DNA of 64,000 nucleotides from Linyphia triangularis (GCA_963978545.1 OZ021731.1:22357093-22421092); one strand, 5' to 3'. Counted from the stretch's first letter, positions 1-12,462 are shown. Translations and numbers: made by a program. Notes: generated by a model not told the origin, from the letters alone.

Positions 1-1138
1 TTCCGATAAGGATCAGCATGTAAAATTATGTTTTTTTTTTTTTTCTCGTTTTAGTTGAAAACTTCATTCATAATTTTTCCAATAAGGACAATCATATAAT
101 GCATTTTTTTCCCTCTTTTAGTTGTAAACTTCATGTATAACTTTGCCGAGAAGGCTCACCGGTAATATTTTTCGTTTTGGTTTATTAAAGTTGACAACGC
201 GTATAAAGGATTTATATAAAAAATGTTGTGTTGTTGGATTCATTTTTTATATATACCATTTTATAGTTTATCTTTAAAACAATATCATAGTAATTGATTT
301 TAATTATTACACGTATAATTACAAATATAAAAATTAGATAAGTTAAAAAAGAAAAATGGCATACATCTTATTGTTCAAATTAAGGAATCATTTTTCTTGT
401 AACTCTCGGTATATTTATCATGAAAATTTACAATGCGACCAAATAATGTCGAAATTTTCTATATTTCTTTGCTTGCTGGATATAGTTAAAAATGCTTACA
501 TCGACATTTTTCAACACTAGGTAAAAAATCACGATGGGATTATAAAATTAGATTGATAAATTTTAAAAACATCTTTTTAAAATTTTTATATAAATCAAAA
601 AAACCTAAAATATTAAATTCTAAAAAATATTTCTTAGCTTCAATTACTTCAATTATTATGAATCTAAATTAACTTTGTTTAATTACTTTTAAATAGTTAG
701 ATGATATTTGATTTTGTTCCTTACAAACTTACTTATGAAAATTAAAATTTAAGTCATTATTTACTAAAGTAGACTATCGAATTTCCAAATATTGGAAATT
801 TGTTATATAAAGACTGCTACTACTTTAATAATCAAAATATATACATGAAAATATCTTGTGATTTATGTATTTTAATTTCTTGTAATGCTCTAAATGTTTA
901 AATGCAAATTATGGCTATTTTCTTATTAGCATTTCGTCTTGAGGGGAAAGCAATTTTAAAATGGAAAATGTTAGAAATGTGATCGCATAAATTTTTACTT
1001 GGAGTCTTATGATTTGTTATAGAATTTTCAATACTTGATATGATAGTTATGATAGTGCTTATGATATATTTTGTGGTATATATATATATACATATACCAC
1101 AAAATAAAAGCTTTATTAGCTTCATCGAGTTAAAATGT
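1..1138. other. AT-rich non-coding DNA
   Basis: No coding exon, RNA gene or clear repeat could be supported here. The stretch is AT-rich, has a short TA run near 1080, and all open frames are short and hydrophobic as expected by chance. Confidence 0.6.
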
Positions 1139-1142
1139 TTAA

Positions 1143-1533
1143 CCCTTTTCTTCTGACGGTTTTAGTCCCGTCAGTTTTTTCATGGTGTTTTGTATTAATT
1201 TAGGCGTTTTGCGATCTATTGCGATTTTGAAACCAGTTTCAATGAAATTTGTTTTTTAATTGTTGGATGTCAGTACAAGTTTATTTCTCATTGAAAGCTT
1301 TCGAAAAACAAGTATATGAGACAATGTATTGGCCAAGATGGATTCCTAGAAGATTTGAAATTTGTCTATGTGTTTTGCATGTAAAGAGAAATAAGCTTGT
1401 GCTGCCATCCAACAATTGAAGAACAAACTTCATAGAAGTGGACTTTAAAGTCCCAATGGGTCTCAAAGCGCTTAAATTAATGTAGTACCATGAGAAATCT
1501 GGTGGGAGTAAAGTCTCGCTGGTAAATTAAGGG
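1143..1533. mobile_element. TTAA-flanked MITE, piggyBac-like, copy 1
   Basis: A 391-bp element flanked on both sides by TTAA (1139-1142 and 1534-1537). Its ends start CCCTTT and finish AAGGG, and the two halves are long imperfect inverted repeats: GTCCCGTCAG, the CATGG segment and TTGTTGGATG from the left half recur, inverted, in the right half. A relative of nearly equal length lies at 13514-13901. TTAA duplication with CCC termini is the known signature of the piggyBac superfamily; no transposase is present, so the assignment is inferred from structure. Confidence 0.65.
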
Positions 1534-1737
1534 TTAAAAATATAATTTTTTGTTTTTTTCCAAGTATAACAACAGCATGGTAATGGTATAATTCTACAGT
1601 AAAATAACTGTAGGTATAATTATTATTAATTTTTTAAAATTTTTTTATAACGCCAGTTTATAAAAACCAAAAATATGTAATACTAAAAATTGAATACTCC
1701 CCCCCCCCCCTTCTCACACCAAAAAAACAACAACAAC

Positions 1738-1875
1738 AGTTATATTCACTTCTGATTTTGAAGAAATAACGCTATCAGTTATATTCACTTCAGATTTTGA
1801 AGAAATAACGCAAACGATTTGAATAAATAATGCTATCAGTTATATTCACTTCAGATTTTGAAGAAATAACGCAAT
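1738..1875 (+). repeat. Short tandem repeat, three imperfect copies
   Basis: The phrase TTATATTCACTTC-GATTTTGAAGAAATAACGC occurs three times; the last two copies are separated by a short extra segment (AAACGATTTGAATAAATAATG). A cytosine run lies just upstream near 1700. Confidence 0.8.
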
Positions 1876-1880
1876 TGGTC

Positions 1881-3690
1881 TATGGGACAGATATAGGTTG
1901 GTTATCCATCTTAATAGAAGAGTAGTAGTGTTTCTTTAGCATACTGGTTCTTTAATAAATGCGAAAAATAATGAATAATTAGATATTACAACGGGGCCAT
2001 GTAAATTTGAATTACTTTAAAATGAAGTTTTTAAAAATAATGAGGAAATTGCACAAGTGGAGGAAAATTAATATTTTTTGTATTTTCTAGTGTTATCCAA
2101 CGAATATATTTGAGCAGTGCAATTATTTTTTATCTTTATGCTTTCAATTAATAAAAAATCGAGTTTGAAATTAGCTGAAATCAAAGCAAAAGTCACTTGA
2201 CCAAAACCGCATAAAAAACCGTGACGTGATTTCGCATACTTAAAGTCGAAAATCGGAGGAAAAACCTCACTCATTTCTCGTCTAAAACAGGTTTTAGACT
2301 GGTTCATCATCTGCGCGTTGACGTCACACGCAGAAGTGGCTTTTTCCAGCCAAATCGCAAAGTGAATAACTAAATTTTTTTTTTGAACTAACTATCCGAG
2401 CTCAAATTTTTGAAAGTATGGTATTGTTTTTCATGATTTTTTTCTTTACTTTTATTTAAAAATAAAACCAAAAAAAACGTGAAAGTTCCTCATTGTCAAT
2501 TCGTAACCTATTTTTTTCCATTATGTTTTTAGAGTTTTTAAAAGTGGTACTTACATTTGATAAATATAGAACTTGCGATGAATTTATTAAGTAAAACATA
2601 AAAAAAATCCCTTTTTTGTTATTCAGAAAGTTGTTTGTAGAGGAATATACCTTGATCAAAATAACATACACGACTAACATTACAGTTATTCGTTTACGAA
2701 ACCAAGTTCTGATTCATTGCATATCTAAAAACAGTTTATGGTTGATGGCAATTTTTAAAATAAATAGGGAAAGTATATGTTTAAGTTATTTTTAAATTAA
2801 ACATTAAATCTTTAAAAAATAGGTTTAAGGGGAAATTATATTTGTGTGTGATATTTAAAAAAATTAAAATGAATATACAAGCTTCCCATAGTATTTATTC
2901 TTGTTTTGACATTTTTCACTTCTTTTTTTTGCGTGAATTTGTGGGATAGTCATGTAATTAAAATTTCACATAATTGGTCTGTATAATTATAACACACTAA
3001 TTACCATTGATGGTATCTTTTTATCTTTAATTAATATCTATCAAGACTAACTGTCTCCCTCAAGACTACCTAGTTATTAGCCTATTATAATAAATTAGAT
3101 TAATTATTGAATATGTATAATACCATTCTAATTTAAGAGTATTAACCCTCATTATTTCTCTTCCTTTTTTAATTTTTGAATTATCTGCCTCATAAATCAT
3201 TCATCTCTTGCTTCTATCTATGCTAGTGTTTTGCATATTTTTTAAAGGCATCCTGTCTTATATTTTTAGTCAATTCAATCCTTGTTCGAGTGTATATTTT
3301 TATTGATAGTATACCTTTGATGATTTTTTTTATCATGATTAGTTATATGGATTTAATCTGATAAATGTATCTGTATTACGATATTTTTAAATCCCTTGTG
3401 TTAACTTGGATTTTGTGCGTGTGTTTATGGCTGCCAGGGCCATCTTAAGACTTTTCGGCAAAGAAAGACATCCTTTGAACCTTGGCATGAAATTAATAAT
3501 GGATTCAACAAAATCACTTAAAATCTTTCTTGAAGAAGTAAACTGCATTTTATGAAGTATTGAAACAAATTAAAAGTATCACTAATATCAAGTTCTTTTG
3601 ACAGCATTTCTTGTTTTTTGTATAATTTAGCCGTCATCGAGTTTAAACCAATACTTCAGTGCAAGGGAACCAATACTTCAGTATATCTCG
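1881..3690. other. AT-rich non-coding DNA
   Basis: No supported gene. Open frames at 2068-2310 and 2456-2680 on the minus strand have no recognisable domain, start context or splice signals and are treated as chance. Confidence 0.5.
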
Positions 3691-4365
3691 AACTATCTGC
3701 ACATGAAGTAAAATGCCTACATAGGATGAAGTTTAAGTGCGCATGACGTTAAACGTCTAAATTGGAGGAAGTTAAAGTTTACATGAAGTTGAGTGTCTAA
3801 ACAGGATGAAGTTGAAGTGCACATGAAGTTGAAGGTCTAAATAGGATGAAGTTAAAGTGCACATGACGTTAAACGTCTAAATAGAATGGAGTTAAAAGTC
3901 GGAATAGGATGAAATTAATGTGCTCATGAAGTTAAAGGTTTAAATAAGAGGAAGTTAAAGTGCACAGGACGTTAAACGTCTAAATAGAATGAAGTTAAAA
4001 GTCGGAATAGGATGAAGTAAATGTGCTCGTGAAGTTAAAGGTCTAAATAGGAGGAAGTTAAAGTGCACATGACGTTAAACGTCTAAATAGAATGGAGTTA
4101 AAAGTCGGAATAGGATGAAATTAATGTGCTCATGAAGTTAAAGGTTTAAATAAGAGGAAGTTAAAGTGCACATGACGTTAAACGTCTAAATAGAATGAAG
4201 TTAAATGTCAGAATAGGATGAAGGGAATGTGCTCATGATGTTAAAGGTCTAAACAGGATGAAGTCAAAGTGCACATGACGTTAAACGTCTAAATAGAATG
4301 AAGTTAAAAGTCAGAATAGGATGAATTAAATGTGCTCGTGAAGTTAAAGGTCTAAATCGATGTGG
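3691..4365 (+). repeat. Higher-order minisatellite, 103-bp period
   Basis: The anchor AAACGTCTAA recurs at 3871, 3974, 4077, 4180 and 4283, an exact spacing of 103 bp each time. Each 103-bp unit is built from related shorter blocks sharing the word GAAGTTAAA (variants GTGCACATGACGTTAAACG, AAAGTCGGAATAGGATG and GTGCTCATGAAGTTAAAGG). Less regular copies of the short blocks extend left to about 3691. This is a classical two-level satellite: short monomers first, then amplification of a multimer. Confidence 0.9.
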
Positions 4366-4925
4366 AATCTCAAAGTAATTTAACTAGTATAAGTTTAAAA
4401 ACATACCAATTAGAAAAGAATCACAGGAAAAGGGATTTAGAGGCCTTTAGAAATTGTAAATAGTAAGCTTGGGCTTCATGGACCTATTCAGTAATCGGGC
4501 CCTGATGGTGGTTGGTACATTTGAGGAGGTCTAATTAACCCACTTTCCCTCACATATTCTGTCTGAACACTTGGAAGATATCTAAAAGGTCTCCTTTACA
4601 AAAGTTTGTTTTACCATACGCCAGATCCAGATACTAAACCGTATTCAAGCATGTGCATTTTGCGATGTTTAGTGCCTGAAACTTTTCCTTGTAAGGTTAA
4701 TGGAAAAAAAAAAAAAAAATTCTTCTTTCATTTGAATATTTTTTGCCGTATTTTTTCAAATTTATTTGCTTTTCTCTTATATTTTGTTCAAATCCCCCAA
4801 GTTTTGTGACTCTCATCTATAAATCATGCTTTAATATGAGAAATGCATGTATAATAGCTGAAATAATTCAAAGATTTTATGTATTAGTTAAATATGCAAT
4901 TAGTTACGTAAGTTATAGTTTTTCA
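4366..4925. other. AT-rich non-coding DNA
   Basis: Contains a poly(A) run near 4705 and short chance frames only. No gene supported. Confidence 0.5.
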
Positions 4926-5360
4926 AAAGCAGCAAAATGTTTTATTAATGTTTTTATAACAACGTGCAAAAAATTAAACTTTTTCCAGTCAGAAATCGTG
5001 AAGAAAGTAGCACTTTATCGCAAGGGGTAAAGCCTTTACATAGTCTTGGCATAAAAATGATATATTTTCAGAAGAGGTTCATTGATTGGAGTTGACAACA
5101 TTAATATACACATGTATTAAAACATTTTTTGCATGTTATTATAAAAGATATTCTATGCAACATGTGAGAAATCACTTTGCAAGCTCCGTAAATTAAGCAT
5201 TTTGCCTCGTTTGAAAAAGTACTACTTTCGCAACTAGTTACATAAATCACTATATTTTTAATATATCTATATACTAATGCTGGCAACTCCAGTTTGTGTG
5301 ATTATTAAATTTTTAGTACAAGGCGGCTGAAAAATACTTTATCGCACAAGTATAATAATA
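4926..5360 (+). repeat. Dispersed repeat family E, copy 1
   Basis: Shares many words in the same order with 33955-34370 and 34375-34800: ATAACAACGTG, AATTAAACTTTTT, AGTAGCACTTTATCGC, TTGGAGTTG, GCAACATGTGAGAAATCACTTT, TAAGCATTTT-CCTCGTTT and CAACTAGTT. The copies are diverged, so the family is old. No coding capacity is apparent; the open frames found inside it are not conserved among copies. Confidence 0.75.
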
Positions 5361-5432
5361 TACTTTACTGCACGCCTCGCAATAAAATGTTACTTTTGCC
5401 ACGATTTTTGTTTAATTTTATTTTGTACGTGT

Positions 5433-5440
5433 TATAAAAA
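5433..5440 (+). promoter_or_regulatory. TATA-like box before the 5457 ORF
   Basis: TATAAAAA starts 24 bp upstream of the ATG at 5457. This is close for a TATA box plus leader, so it may be coincidental in AT-rich DNA. Confidence 0.2.
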
Positions 5441-5456
5441 GGTTATTTAAAACAAA

Positions 5457-5906
5457 ATGACCAGTTTGACTATATTTTTGGCGATAATTTTTACATGGCG
5501 AAAAACAGAACTAAAAAAACCCCGCCAAAATGACGAATTTGTGATATACTTTCTGATGATTCTTGCATTATTCTTTCTTGTAAGTGAAATAGAGGAGAAA
5601 CAGTTGTTTGTGCTTGATAAGCGTTACCCAAGGAAAGAGAACTTTGTGTTAAATACATTCGTTTTTGAACTTTTTACACCTTCATCGTATTTCCAAGAGA
5701 TTTTCGAAGGTGAGGATGTTTTGAACCTTAAGTGGCATTATCACAGCGATTTCATCGAAATCGTTAGAGCCGTTTTTTTGGATTTGCTGAACAACATGAT
5801 TTTTTCAATGGCAGCTACTTTATTCTCATGCGCAATTTTGACAAAAATCTTATTAACATGTCTTATGGCCATCACTAACTCGTATACAAAATTTGAACAT
5901 CATAAG
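5457..5906 (+). CDS. Candidate first exon of a membrane protein
   Basis: An ATG in the good insect context AACAAAATG opens a 150-codon frame that reaches a plausible splice donor, AAG|GTAAAC at 5907. Hydrophobic stretches occur at residues 2-14, about 29-45 and about 115-140, so a multi-pass or signal-anchored membrane protein is possible. Beyond the donor the frame runs into a poly(A)/AAT tract, which argues for splicing rather than read-through. An acceptor (CTTATCTTTCAG) ends at 6560, and joining in phase gives 31 more codons then TAA at 6654-6656. No family was recognised. The length of the open frame in AT-rich DNA is the main support. It could still be a decayed copy or a chance frame. 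Confidence 0.4.
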
Positions 5907-5941
5907 GTAAACCGTTCCGAAGGTACACTGATCGCCAGGCA

Positions 5942-6000
5942 CAAAGACATATTTTTTTTTCTATACCACTTTTTTGAAATCAGAATATTTCAAATCGTAA

Positions 6001-6044
<44 letters not shown>

Positions 6045-6210
6045 ATAATAATAATAATAATAATAATCTTGTCCCCTTTTTTTATTTTCAATTATTATAC
6101 ATGTATAGCATTTGGTTAAAAAAAATAATTCGATTTTTTTTGTATGTCTCCCCGTTTTGGATCATTCTGAGTTCAAAAAAGTGGTAAAGAAAAAATGTCT
6201 GTCTGTGTGT
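5942..6210. mobile_element. Foldback element around poly(A)/AAT tract
   Basis: The left arm (about 5944-5985, AGACAT-TTTTTTCTATACCACTTTTTTGAA-TCAGAAT) is repeated in inverted form at about 6164-6205 (CATTCTGAGTTCAAAAAAGTGGTAAAG-AAAAATGTCTG). Between them lie a poly(A) run and (AAT)n. The structure fits a non-autonomous foldback/MITE, but no target duplication was identified. Confidence 0.5.
6003..6068 (+). repeat. Poly(A) plus (AAT)n tract
   Basis: About 40 adenines followed by AAT triplets. It lies inside the foldback element. Confidence 0.95.
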
Positions 6211-6560
6211 ACGTGTGCCCGTGTCAGCATAGTATGAATAGTAATTGAAAGTTGTACGATGTTCCAGTTTCCACACCCTTATTTTTTGACAGAGTGTAAC
6301 ACTTTCATCATTCTATGTTAACATATGGGTAATTGAAAGTAAAAATAGGTAGTATCGTATTTAACTACGAAGAATTTTGGTTCTTTCATACATCCTCTTG
6401 GAAATATTACTTTTCTCTAAAGAAATACTTATAGTACAACTTTTCATTTAGAAAAAAGAGCTAATTTTTACGAATCAACAACTGGAACTAGAAAAGAAAA
6501 GTGTTTATCAGACAACTAATTTAAGTTACTATCTTGAAATCTCTAATGCTTATCTTTCAG

Positions 6561-6656
6561 TCGATCAGTCTCAGCATCGGTACAACTCAACCGTTGAACA
6601 TCAGAAATCTGATCGTTCACAGGACCGTGAAAAACACTCTCGCAGTTCAACGTTAA
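6561..6656 (+). CDS. Possible second exon for the 5457 ORF
   Basis: Starts after a pyrimidine-rich acceptor (TATCTTTCAG at 6551-6560) and, in the phase left by the donor at 5907, stays open for 31 codons to TAA at 6654. The segment is less AT-rich than its surroundings. There is no homology evidence, so this is an inference from splice signals and phase only. Confidence 0.2.
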   Translation, partial: SISLSIGTTQPLNIRNLIVHRTVKNTLAVQR

Positions 6657-7040
6657 TTCGACGTTAACCTGACGTATCTAATAGAATGACATTGAACCTT
6701 ATTTTCCTTCTTGAGGCAAGTTTATTTTTAATCCGTCTGAAGCGGAGATGCGTTCAAAAAGCGTGTTCGTTCCGTTAGCGTAAACATGGCGGTCGGGGGT
6801 GACAGCAGATGGACAGCGGTCATTTGACCGCTTTGTTATTTGTAGACATCCTGAAATTTCTGCCCATGCTTCCTTGTTGCACCACCCTAACTGTTTTAGA
6901 ACAAATCTGGTCTATGTGTCGATCAATCGAAATATTTAGTCCTGAATTTATAGTAAATTTCTTACTTGAAAAGTTTTGTAGAGGTTCTGGTGTTATTATC
7001 CTTTCATTTTTATTGCTTGCAAACTGATGTTTGGAGCTGT
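6657..7040. other. CpG-richer non-coding segment
   Basis: Between about 6560 and 6830 the sequence is richer in CG dinucleotides than the rest of the window. It contains AAACATGGCGGTCGGGG at about 6782-6798, whose ATG frame stops after 13 codons. It could be a promoter-proximal segment or first exon, but nothing decisive was seen. Confidence 0.25.
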
Positions 7041-8250
7041 AAAATGAATAAATCATTTTGAAGTTTTGAAGCTCTTAATTTAGAGTATATTACTCACCCA
7101 GGATATTTCCAGTCACAAAAAGAAAGCTGTAGACGTTCTAGCATTTCTTCACTGGCTTTTCTGTTGCTTTCATCAAATTATTGGTGATGTCGCATGAATT
7201 TGAACTTTTTGAACAAAAAATTTGGTAGTCTAAATGGAATGGTGCTTTGGACTCAATCATATATTACTCACGCTAGAATATTCCTTTGCACATAAGGAAA
7301 GTTGTAGACTTTCTAGTATTTCTTCAGTGGCTTTCCTTTTGCATCCTACAAATTTTTTGGTGATGTTGCATAGATCTGAACTTTTCGATTAAAAGATTTG
7401 GCACTCTAACTGGAGTTTGGGATCATTCATATAATACTCACTCTAGGATATTTTGTTGCACATCAAGAAAGTTGTAGACGTTCTAGCATTTCTTCACTGG
7501 ATTTCCTGTTGCATCCTGGTGATGTTGCATGAATTTGAACTTTTTGATCAAAAGATTTGGCGATCTAAATGGAGTGGTGCTGTGGGCTCATTCATGTATT
7601 TATTCACTCTAGAATATTCCGTTGCATATAAAGAAAGTTGTTGAAGTTCTAGTATTTTTTCCTTTGCTTTCCAGTTGCATCCTATGATTTTTGGTGATGT
7701 ATGGATTTGAACTTCTAATTGGAGTGGTGCTATGTGTTCATTCATATGTTACTCACTCCAGGGTATTCCGTTGCACATAAAGACAGTTGAGGACGTTTTA
7801 GAATTTCTGCCTTGGTTTTCCTGTTGTATCCTACTATTTTTGGTGATGTTGTATGAATTTGAATACAGCACCATCATTGTATGAACTCCTTCTAGGATAT
7901 TTTGTTGCACTTAAAGAAAGTTGTAGACGTTTTAGTATTTCTTCCTTGTCTTTCCTGTTGTATCCTATAACTTTTGGAGATGTTAGATGAATTTGAACTC
8001 TTTAATCAAAAGATTTGAAGCGCTAAACAAAGTGGTGTTGTAGTTCATTCATACATTACTCATTCTAGGATATTTCGTTGCACATAAGGAAAATTGCAGA
8101 CGTTCTAGTACTTCTTCGCTGGCTTTTCTGTTGCATCTAAAATGTTCAGAGATGTTACATGAATTTGGATTCCTTATAGGTTTGGAGCTATTGAATAAAT
8201 AAGTTAATCGAAAGACTTGTCAAGGGATTTTGGTTTATTACTTACTCATA
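7040..8250 (+). repeat. Tandem array, ~175-bp unit, 7-8 diverged copies
   Basis: The phrase TACTCACTCTAGGATATT recurs near 7091, 7264, 7437, 7603, 7749, 7884 and 8055, with a worn copy near 8233. Each unit continues with CACATAAAGAAAGTTGTAG, ACGTTCTAGCATTTCTTC, a TTTCCTGTTGCATCCTA block, GGTGATGTTGCATGAATTTG and TTGATCAAAAGATTTGG. Units vary from about 135 to 178 bp by indels. Open frames inside are not conserved between copies, so this is satellite-like DNA and not a gene. Confidence 0.9.
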
Positions 8251-9443
8251 ATCTTTTGGTGTACCCTAAAAGCTTTTGCTGTACCTTTGTGAAAATTCTG
8301 GTATATTTTCTTCCCAGTTGTCTTATAATAGTTTTGGAACTTGAAAAAATAATCATCAAACTATTACAACATTCAATGTTGAACTTTTAGGAAATTTTCT
8401 CCTTCTAAGATACTTTATTAGATCAAAAGATATTATATAAATTTTTTAACACTTCATAGTTAGTGCTCCCAAGATTCATTTTTGCACCAATGGCTATGTA
8501 TAGCCAAAAGTGTTGTATGGTTTTTTTTTTCAATCAAACTGCGATGACTTAAGTAAACAATCTGTTACTGTAATGCTATGGTATCCTTATTTGAGAATGG
8601 AAAATCCTTATTAAAAGCCGAAATGAGAATAAAATGCTAGTTGAAACTATTTTAATTGCACGAATGGAATTTTCTGCATGCTCGAAGACCAAGAGCACAC
8701 CTTCACTTGCTCCGTTAATTAAACGCGGCTATTAGATGACATCATATGGACTTGAGAACTATGGTAACTTAATTATTCTCTATCTTCAGACGCTTTTTTT
8801 TTGCAATGAGAACGATTTGGAACGTTTAACGTTGGGAACGGAACAAACTGGAAGACTGGATGTCGCTTGTTCTGAGACATTCCGATGATACGTCGAATCC
8901 GTATGCACTCTTGTGAATCTCGTTTTTTTCTTACAAAACACGGATGTAACGAACATCTTAAGATTGCAAAAGTGTTTGTTGATTGTTATTTTAAAATAAA
9001 ACACACTAAGTTGTCGCTCCCTGTAATTAACAATTAGCAATTAGGACCTAATTTTGTAGTTTCTGACTTAAAAATGTGCACTTTGATGCTTGTGCAATGG
9101 CGTGTGAAAAACACAAACTGGTCACTCCCGAAATAACTTTTGGATATCTTAAGACTCCGCTTAGATTTTTTTGATTTGTGGAAACATAACATTCCCTGCT
9201 CTGGTTATCTTCCTACTTTTGTTATCTTTTTGTATTTTGTTGATTTTTGATAGTTTATACAGCGGGTTACACTTGATAGCGTAATAAGTAATCGATAATA
9301 CTGAGGATTCTATCCTTAGATCGAAATTATTACTTTCTATATTATATTCTTTTTAATACTTTTTGTATTGAAATGTTTTATTTGTTTTGCATTGTTAGCT
9401 ACTTTTTTTTTTAAATCAAGGACATTTTAAGAAAATTATAGTA
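8251..9443. other. Non-coding DNA
   Basis: No supported gene. The minus frame at 8786-9040 has no known domain. A short stretch at 8806-8870 resembles 10260-10320 (TTTGGAAC, TGGAAGACT, TCGCT-GTT), hinting at an old shared repeat. Confidence 0.4.
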
Positions 9444-9613
9444 CGTCAAACCCTATAACGTGAAGACAATGGGGCCGCCGAAATTGTTCGCGTTAACCGA
9501 ATTTCGTGTTAAACGAATAAATTAACATTAAGTTTTAAGTACGGAGAGCTGCTTTGAATTCACATTAAATGGAATTTCATGTTAAGCGATTTCGCGTTAA
9601 CGGGGTTTGACTG
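9444..9613. mobile_element. TA-flanked MITE, pogo/Tigger-like
   Basis: A 170-bp element with TA on both sides (9442-9443 and 9614-9615). The right end, read inverted, is CAGTCAAACCCCGTTAACGCG; the left end reads CGTCAAACCCTATAACGTG. TIRs of the form CAGTCAAACCCC with a TA target are typical of pogo/Tigger elements. No transposase is present. Confidence 0.65.
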
Positions 9614-12024
9614 TAATTTTTAGGCATGAGTTTTTATAGAAAGTTTCGATGTCAATTCTCGACAGCACCACGATCTTTGATTTCTTTCAGTCGTTCAAAT
9701 TTTCCAAACATTTCTTCTTGGTGATTTCATTTCAGGAAAAAAATTCAAATTAGAACATCTTGGCATTATGCAGGACACTTAAAGCAAAGTAAAAAAAAAA
9801 AATCTATCCATTACTTGAAATTCACATAAATCCTTACAGATCTAATTAAAATATAATCTATATCTTAAATACGTGAAAAACCATGGCTTGATCTTTTGCC
9901 CTAGAGATTTTCAATCTAAGGAAAATTATGTTCAATGAAATAACGCAATCTGCGTAGAATAGAGCCAATATCAAAAGTCGTCATTATATGTCACACACGT
10001 GACATGGAATGACGTATGAATAAAATAACATAAAAACAAACAAAGTATCTCATCCAATGCCTGTTTCTGCACCGTTAAAGGATGGTCTAACCCTTTTGAT
10101 CCGGGAAACACCACTTCATTAAGCATGACAGAATTTAAAAACAATTTCTTTCCACATTCCTTAAGGAAATAATGGAGGTTAGGTAACATCAGATCAGCAT
10201 TTAACCAACGGTGATATAACATTGTCGATTCCTTGTTTAAATCTTAGGATCCAGGTGACAGAACAATTTGGAACATTTACTTTAAAAATAAACAAGATGG
10301 AAGACTTGACCTCGCTCGTTACGTTCTCATAATACTTTGACCAGAAGACACTTCCAATCAGCATGCGGTCAGCGGTAATTTAGATCTGTTGTTTACAGTA
10401 ACAATACACAAGGAAATTAGTACAGACCAAGCAGGATCTTGTTTTGTGGTGACTGGTTTTGCAGTTAGACGAACCACCGAAATTCGAACTGACGTTTTGC
10501 TCTTTTTACCTTGTTTTTATTGTTTACTATTTGAAACGGAATAGTTTCAGTTTTTCAAAATAAAATCTACAAGTGGTTTTTATTGCCGAATGGTAAACTC
10601 TAAAGTTTGAAGCTTTGTTTCTTGAAATCATTTTGGGATTAGAAGAATTCCCAGTGAATGTGGGTGTAAATGGTGTCTTTTTTGTCGCTAAAATTTATTA
10701 AATCTGTAGATAAGTCCACTAACTAAATATATTGTATTGTTTTGGATTTATTTGTATATTTTTTTATTTTGTCTCATTTTGCTACTGAAGTACTTGTACA
10801 GTCAATTTGAAAAGATGGAAATACTAGAGTACATTACAACGGTATTTTTAAAAATATAAAATTTCTGTAAATTAGTTTGGAATTAATTGGTCAAAACTTT
10901 ATTTCATATTATATTACTAACTAATGGAGATTCGCAAGGGTATGTCACATTTGACAGTTAAATTCATGGGAAAATCTAATGTGCTTTGTAATTGGCTAAT
11001 AGAATGTGGAAATTCAATTTTTTTTTTTTAATGTGTATTGTGTTTGGTCACAAGCATGTCTCAAGTATTGCCAGACGATTGGACCCCACCTGAAATAACT
11101 CCTTGTATAAGTACGTAGAAACAGGGTTAAATATATTTTTATTCAAATATCTTGTATAAGAAAGTATTGATAAGAATGCTCGTATAAATTTCAGTTTTGT
11201 CTAAGAGTATTTTGTATAGTCACCAAAGAATATAATTTGTTTAACCCAAAAAACGTTTGGTACACAGATTATACAACAAACCCCAACCTTTCTAAATATG
11301 TAATTACTATTTAATCAATCGTTCACTACTTGGCCGTATCGCTCACCTACGCAATCTAGCAAAAATGGTTCTATATACTATATATATGTATATGTATATA
11401 TTTACCTATCTCTGATTCGTTTGCAAAATAAAAACACGAAAGAAAAACAAAACTGTCTTATTTATTCGAGGTTTACTTTGCACTATTTCTTACTTAAGCC
11501 ACACGGAAAAAAAGATAAAGAAGTTCATCAAATGAACAATCTGAAATAACTTTTTAAAATCAGAAGATACAATTACTATCAGCAATAAATGAAGTAAAAC
11601 TATAGAGCAAGATTTGTTTCAGTTTTGCTCTTAAATTTGTGATGACTTTTTTGTAATACATAAAAAATATTTTTTAAACGCACCTGAAATTTTTCCCTCA
11701 ACATCCTTTGTACAATAAACACAATACCTTGAAATAAATCTCAAATAAAAGGTTGGTAAAATAGGACAGCTTTATTTTTTCCTTCAGTAAAATTCTTCTT
11801 GCTAAAATATATTTAGATTAAAATACGTTTTTGTTATATTTAGTTTAAAATATACTACATTTTTTCATTCTAGTTTAAATGAGACCTTAAAAAAACATTT
11901 GTATCACCATTATGTTAAAATAACTGAAAGTAAATGGTTTAAAAGTTTAAAAAAAATATGTTCAACCGTATTTTTTCTAAACTATCGAACTTTTGTTCTA
12001 AAATGCAATTAAAGTAATATTTTT
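9614..12024. other. AT-rich non-coding DNA
   Basis: No gene, RNA gene or strong repeat supported. The minus frame 9971-10222 is a chance candidate with no domain. A TATATA cluster lies near 11376-11402. Confidence 0.5.
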
Positions 12025-12275
12025 AAATTCTTTATATTAACTTCGATTTTGTATGTTTGTCGATGGCGGCGGAATCTGCAGAGGTATAATTAACCCCCTT
12101 GCCGCCATCCAATCGGGTTGAAACTCGGGTTAACAATGCACTCTATTAAATTTCGGGTTTGTAACTGTCACTAAAAGGTCGCTTTTACGGAATATTTATA
12201 AACCAACTTGCCGTCATCCAATCGCGTTAAAACAGCATTGAATCGACCATTGTTGAAACTCTTTCCTGTTGCCAT
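12025..12275 (-). mobile_element. MITE family A, partial copy (minus)
   Basis: Read on the minus strand it carries GGAAAGAGTTTCAACAATGG, GATTGGATGACGGCAAG, ATTCCGTAAAAGCGACC, a second GATTGGATGGCGGCAAG, and the terminal TCGAAGTTAATATAAAGAATTT, in the same order as 17921-18393 and 48002-48446. Only the second half of the unit is present; the first half is replaced by the AAAT microsatellite. Confidence 0.8.
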
Positions 12276-12283
12276 TTTTTTTT

Positions 12284-12452
<169 letters not shown>

Positions 12453-12462
12453 AAAATAAAAA

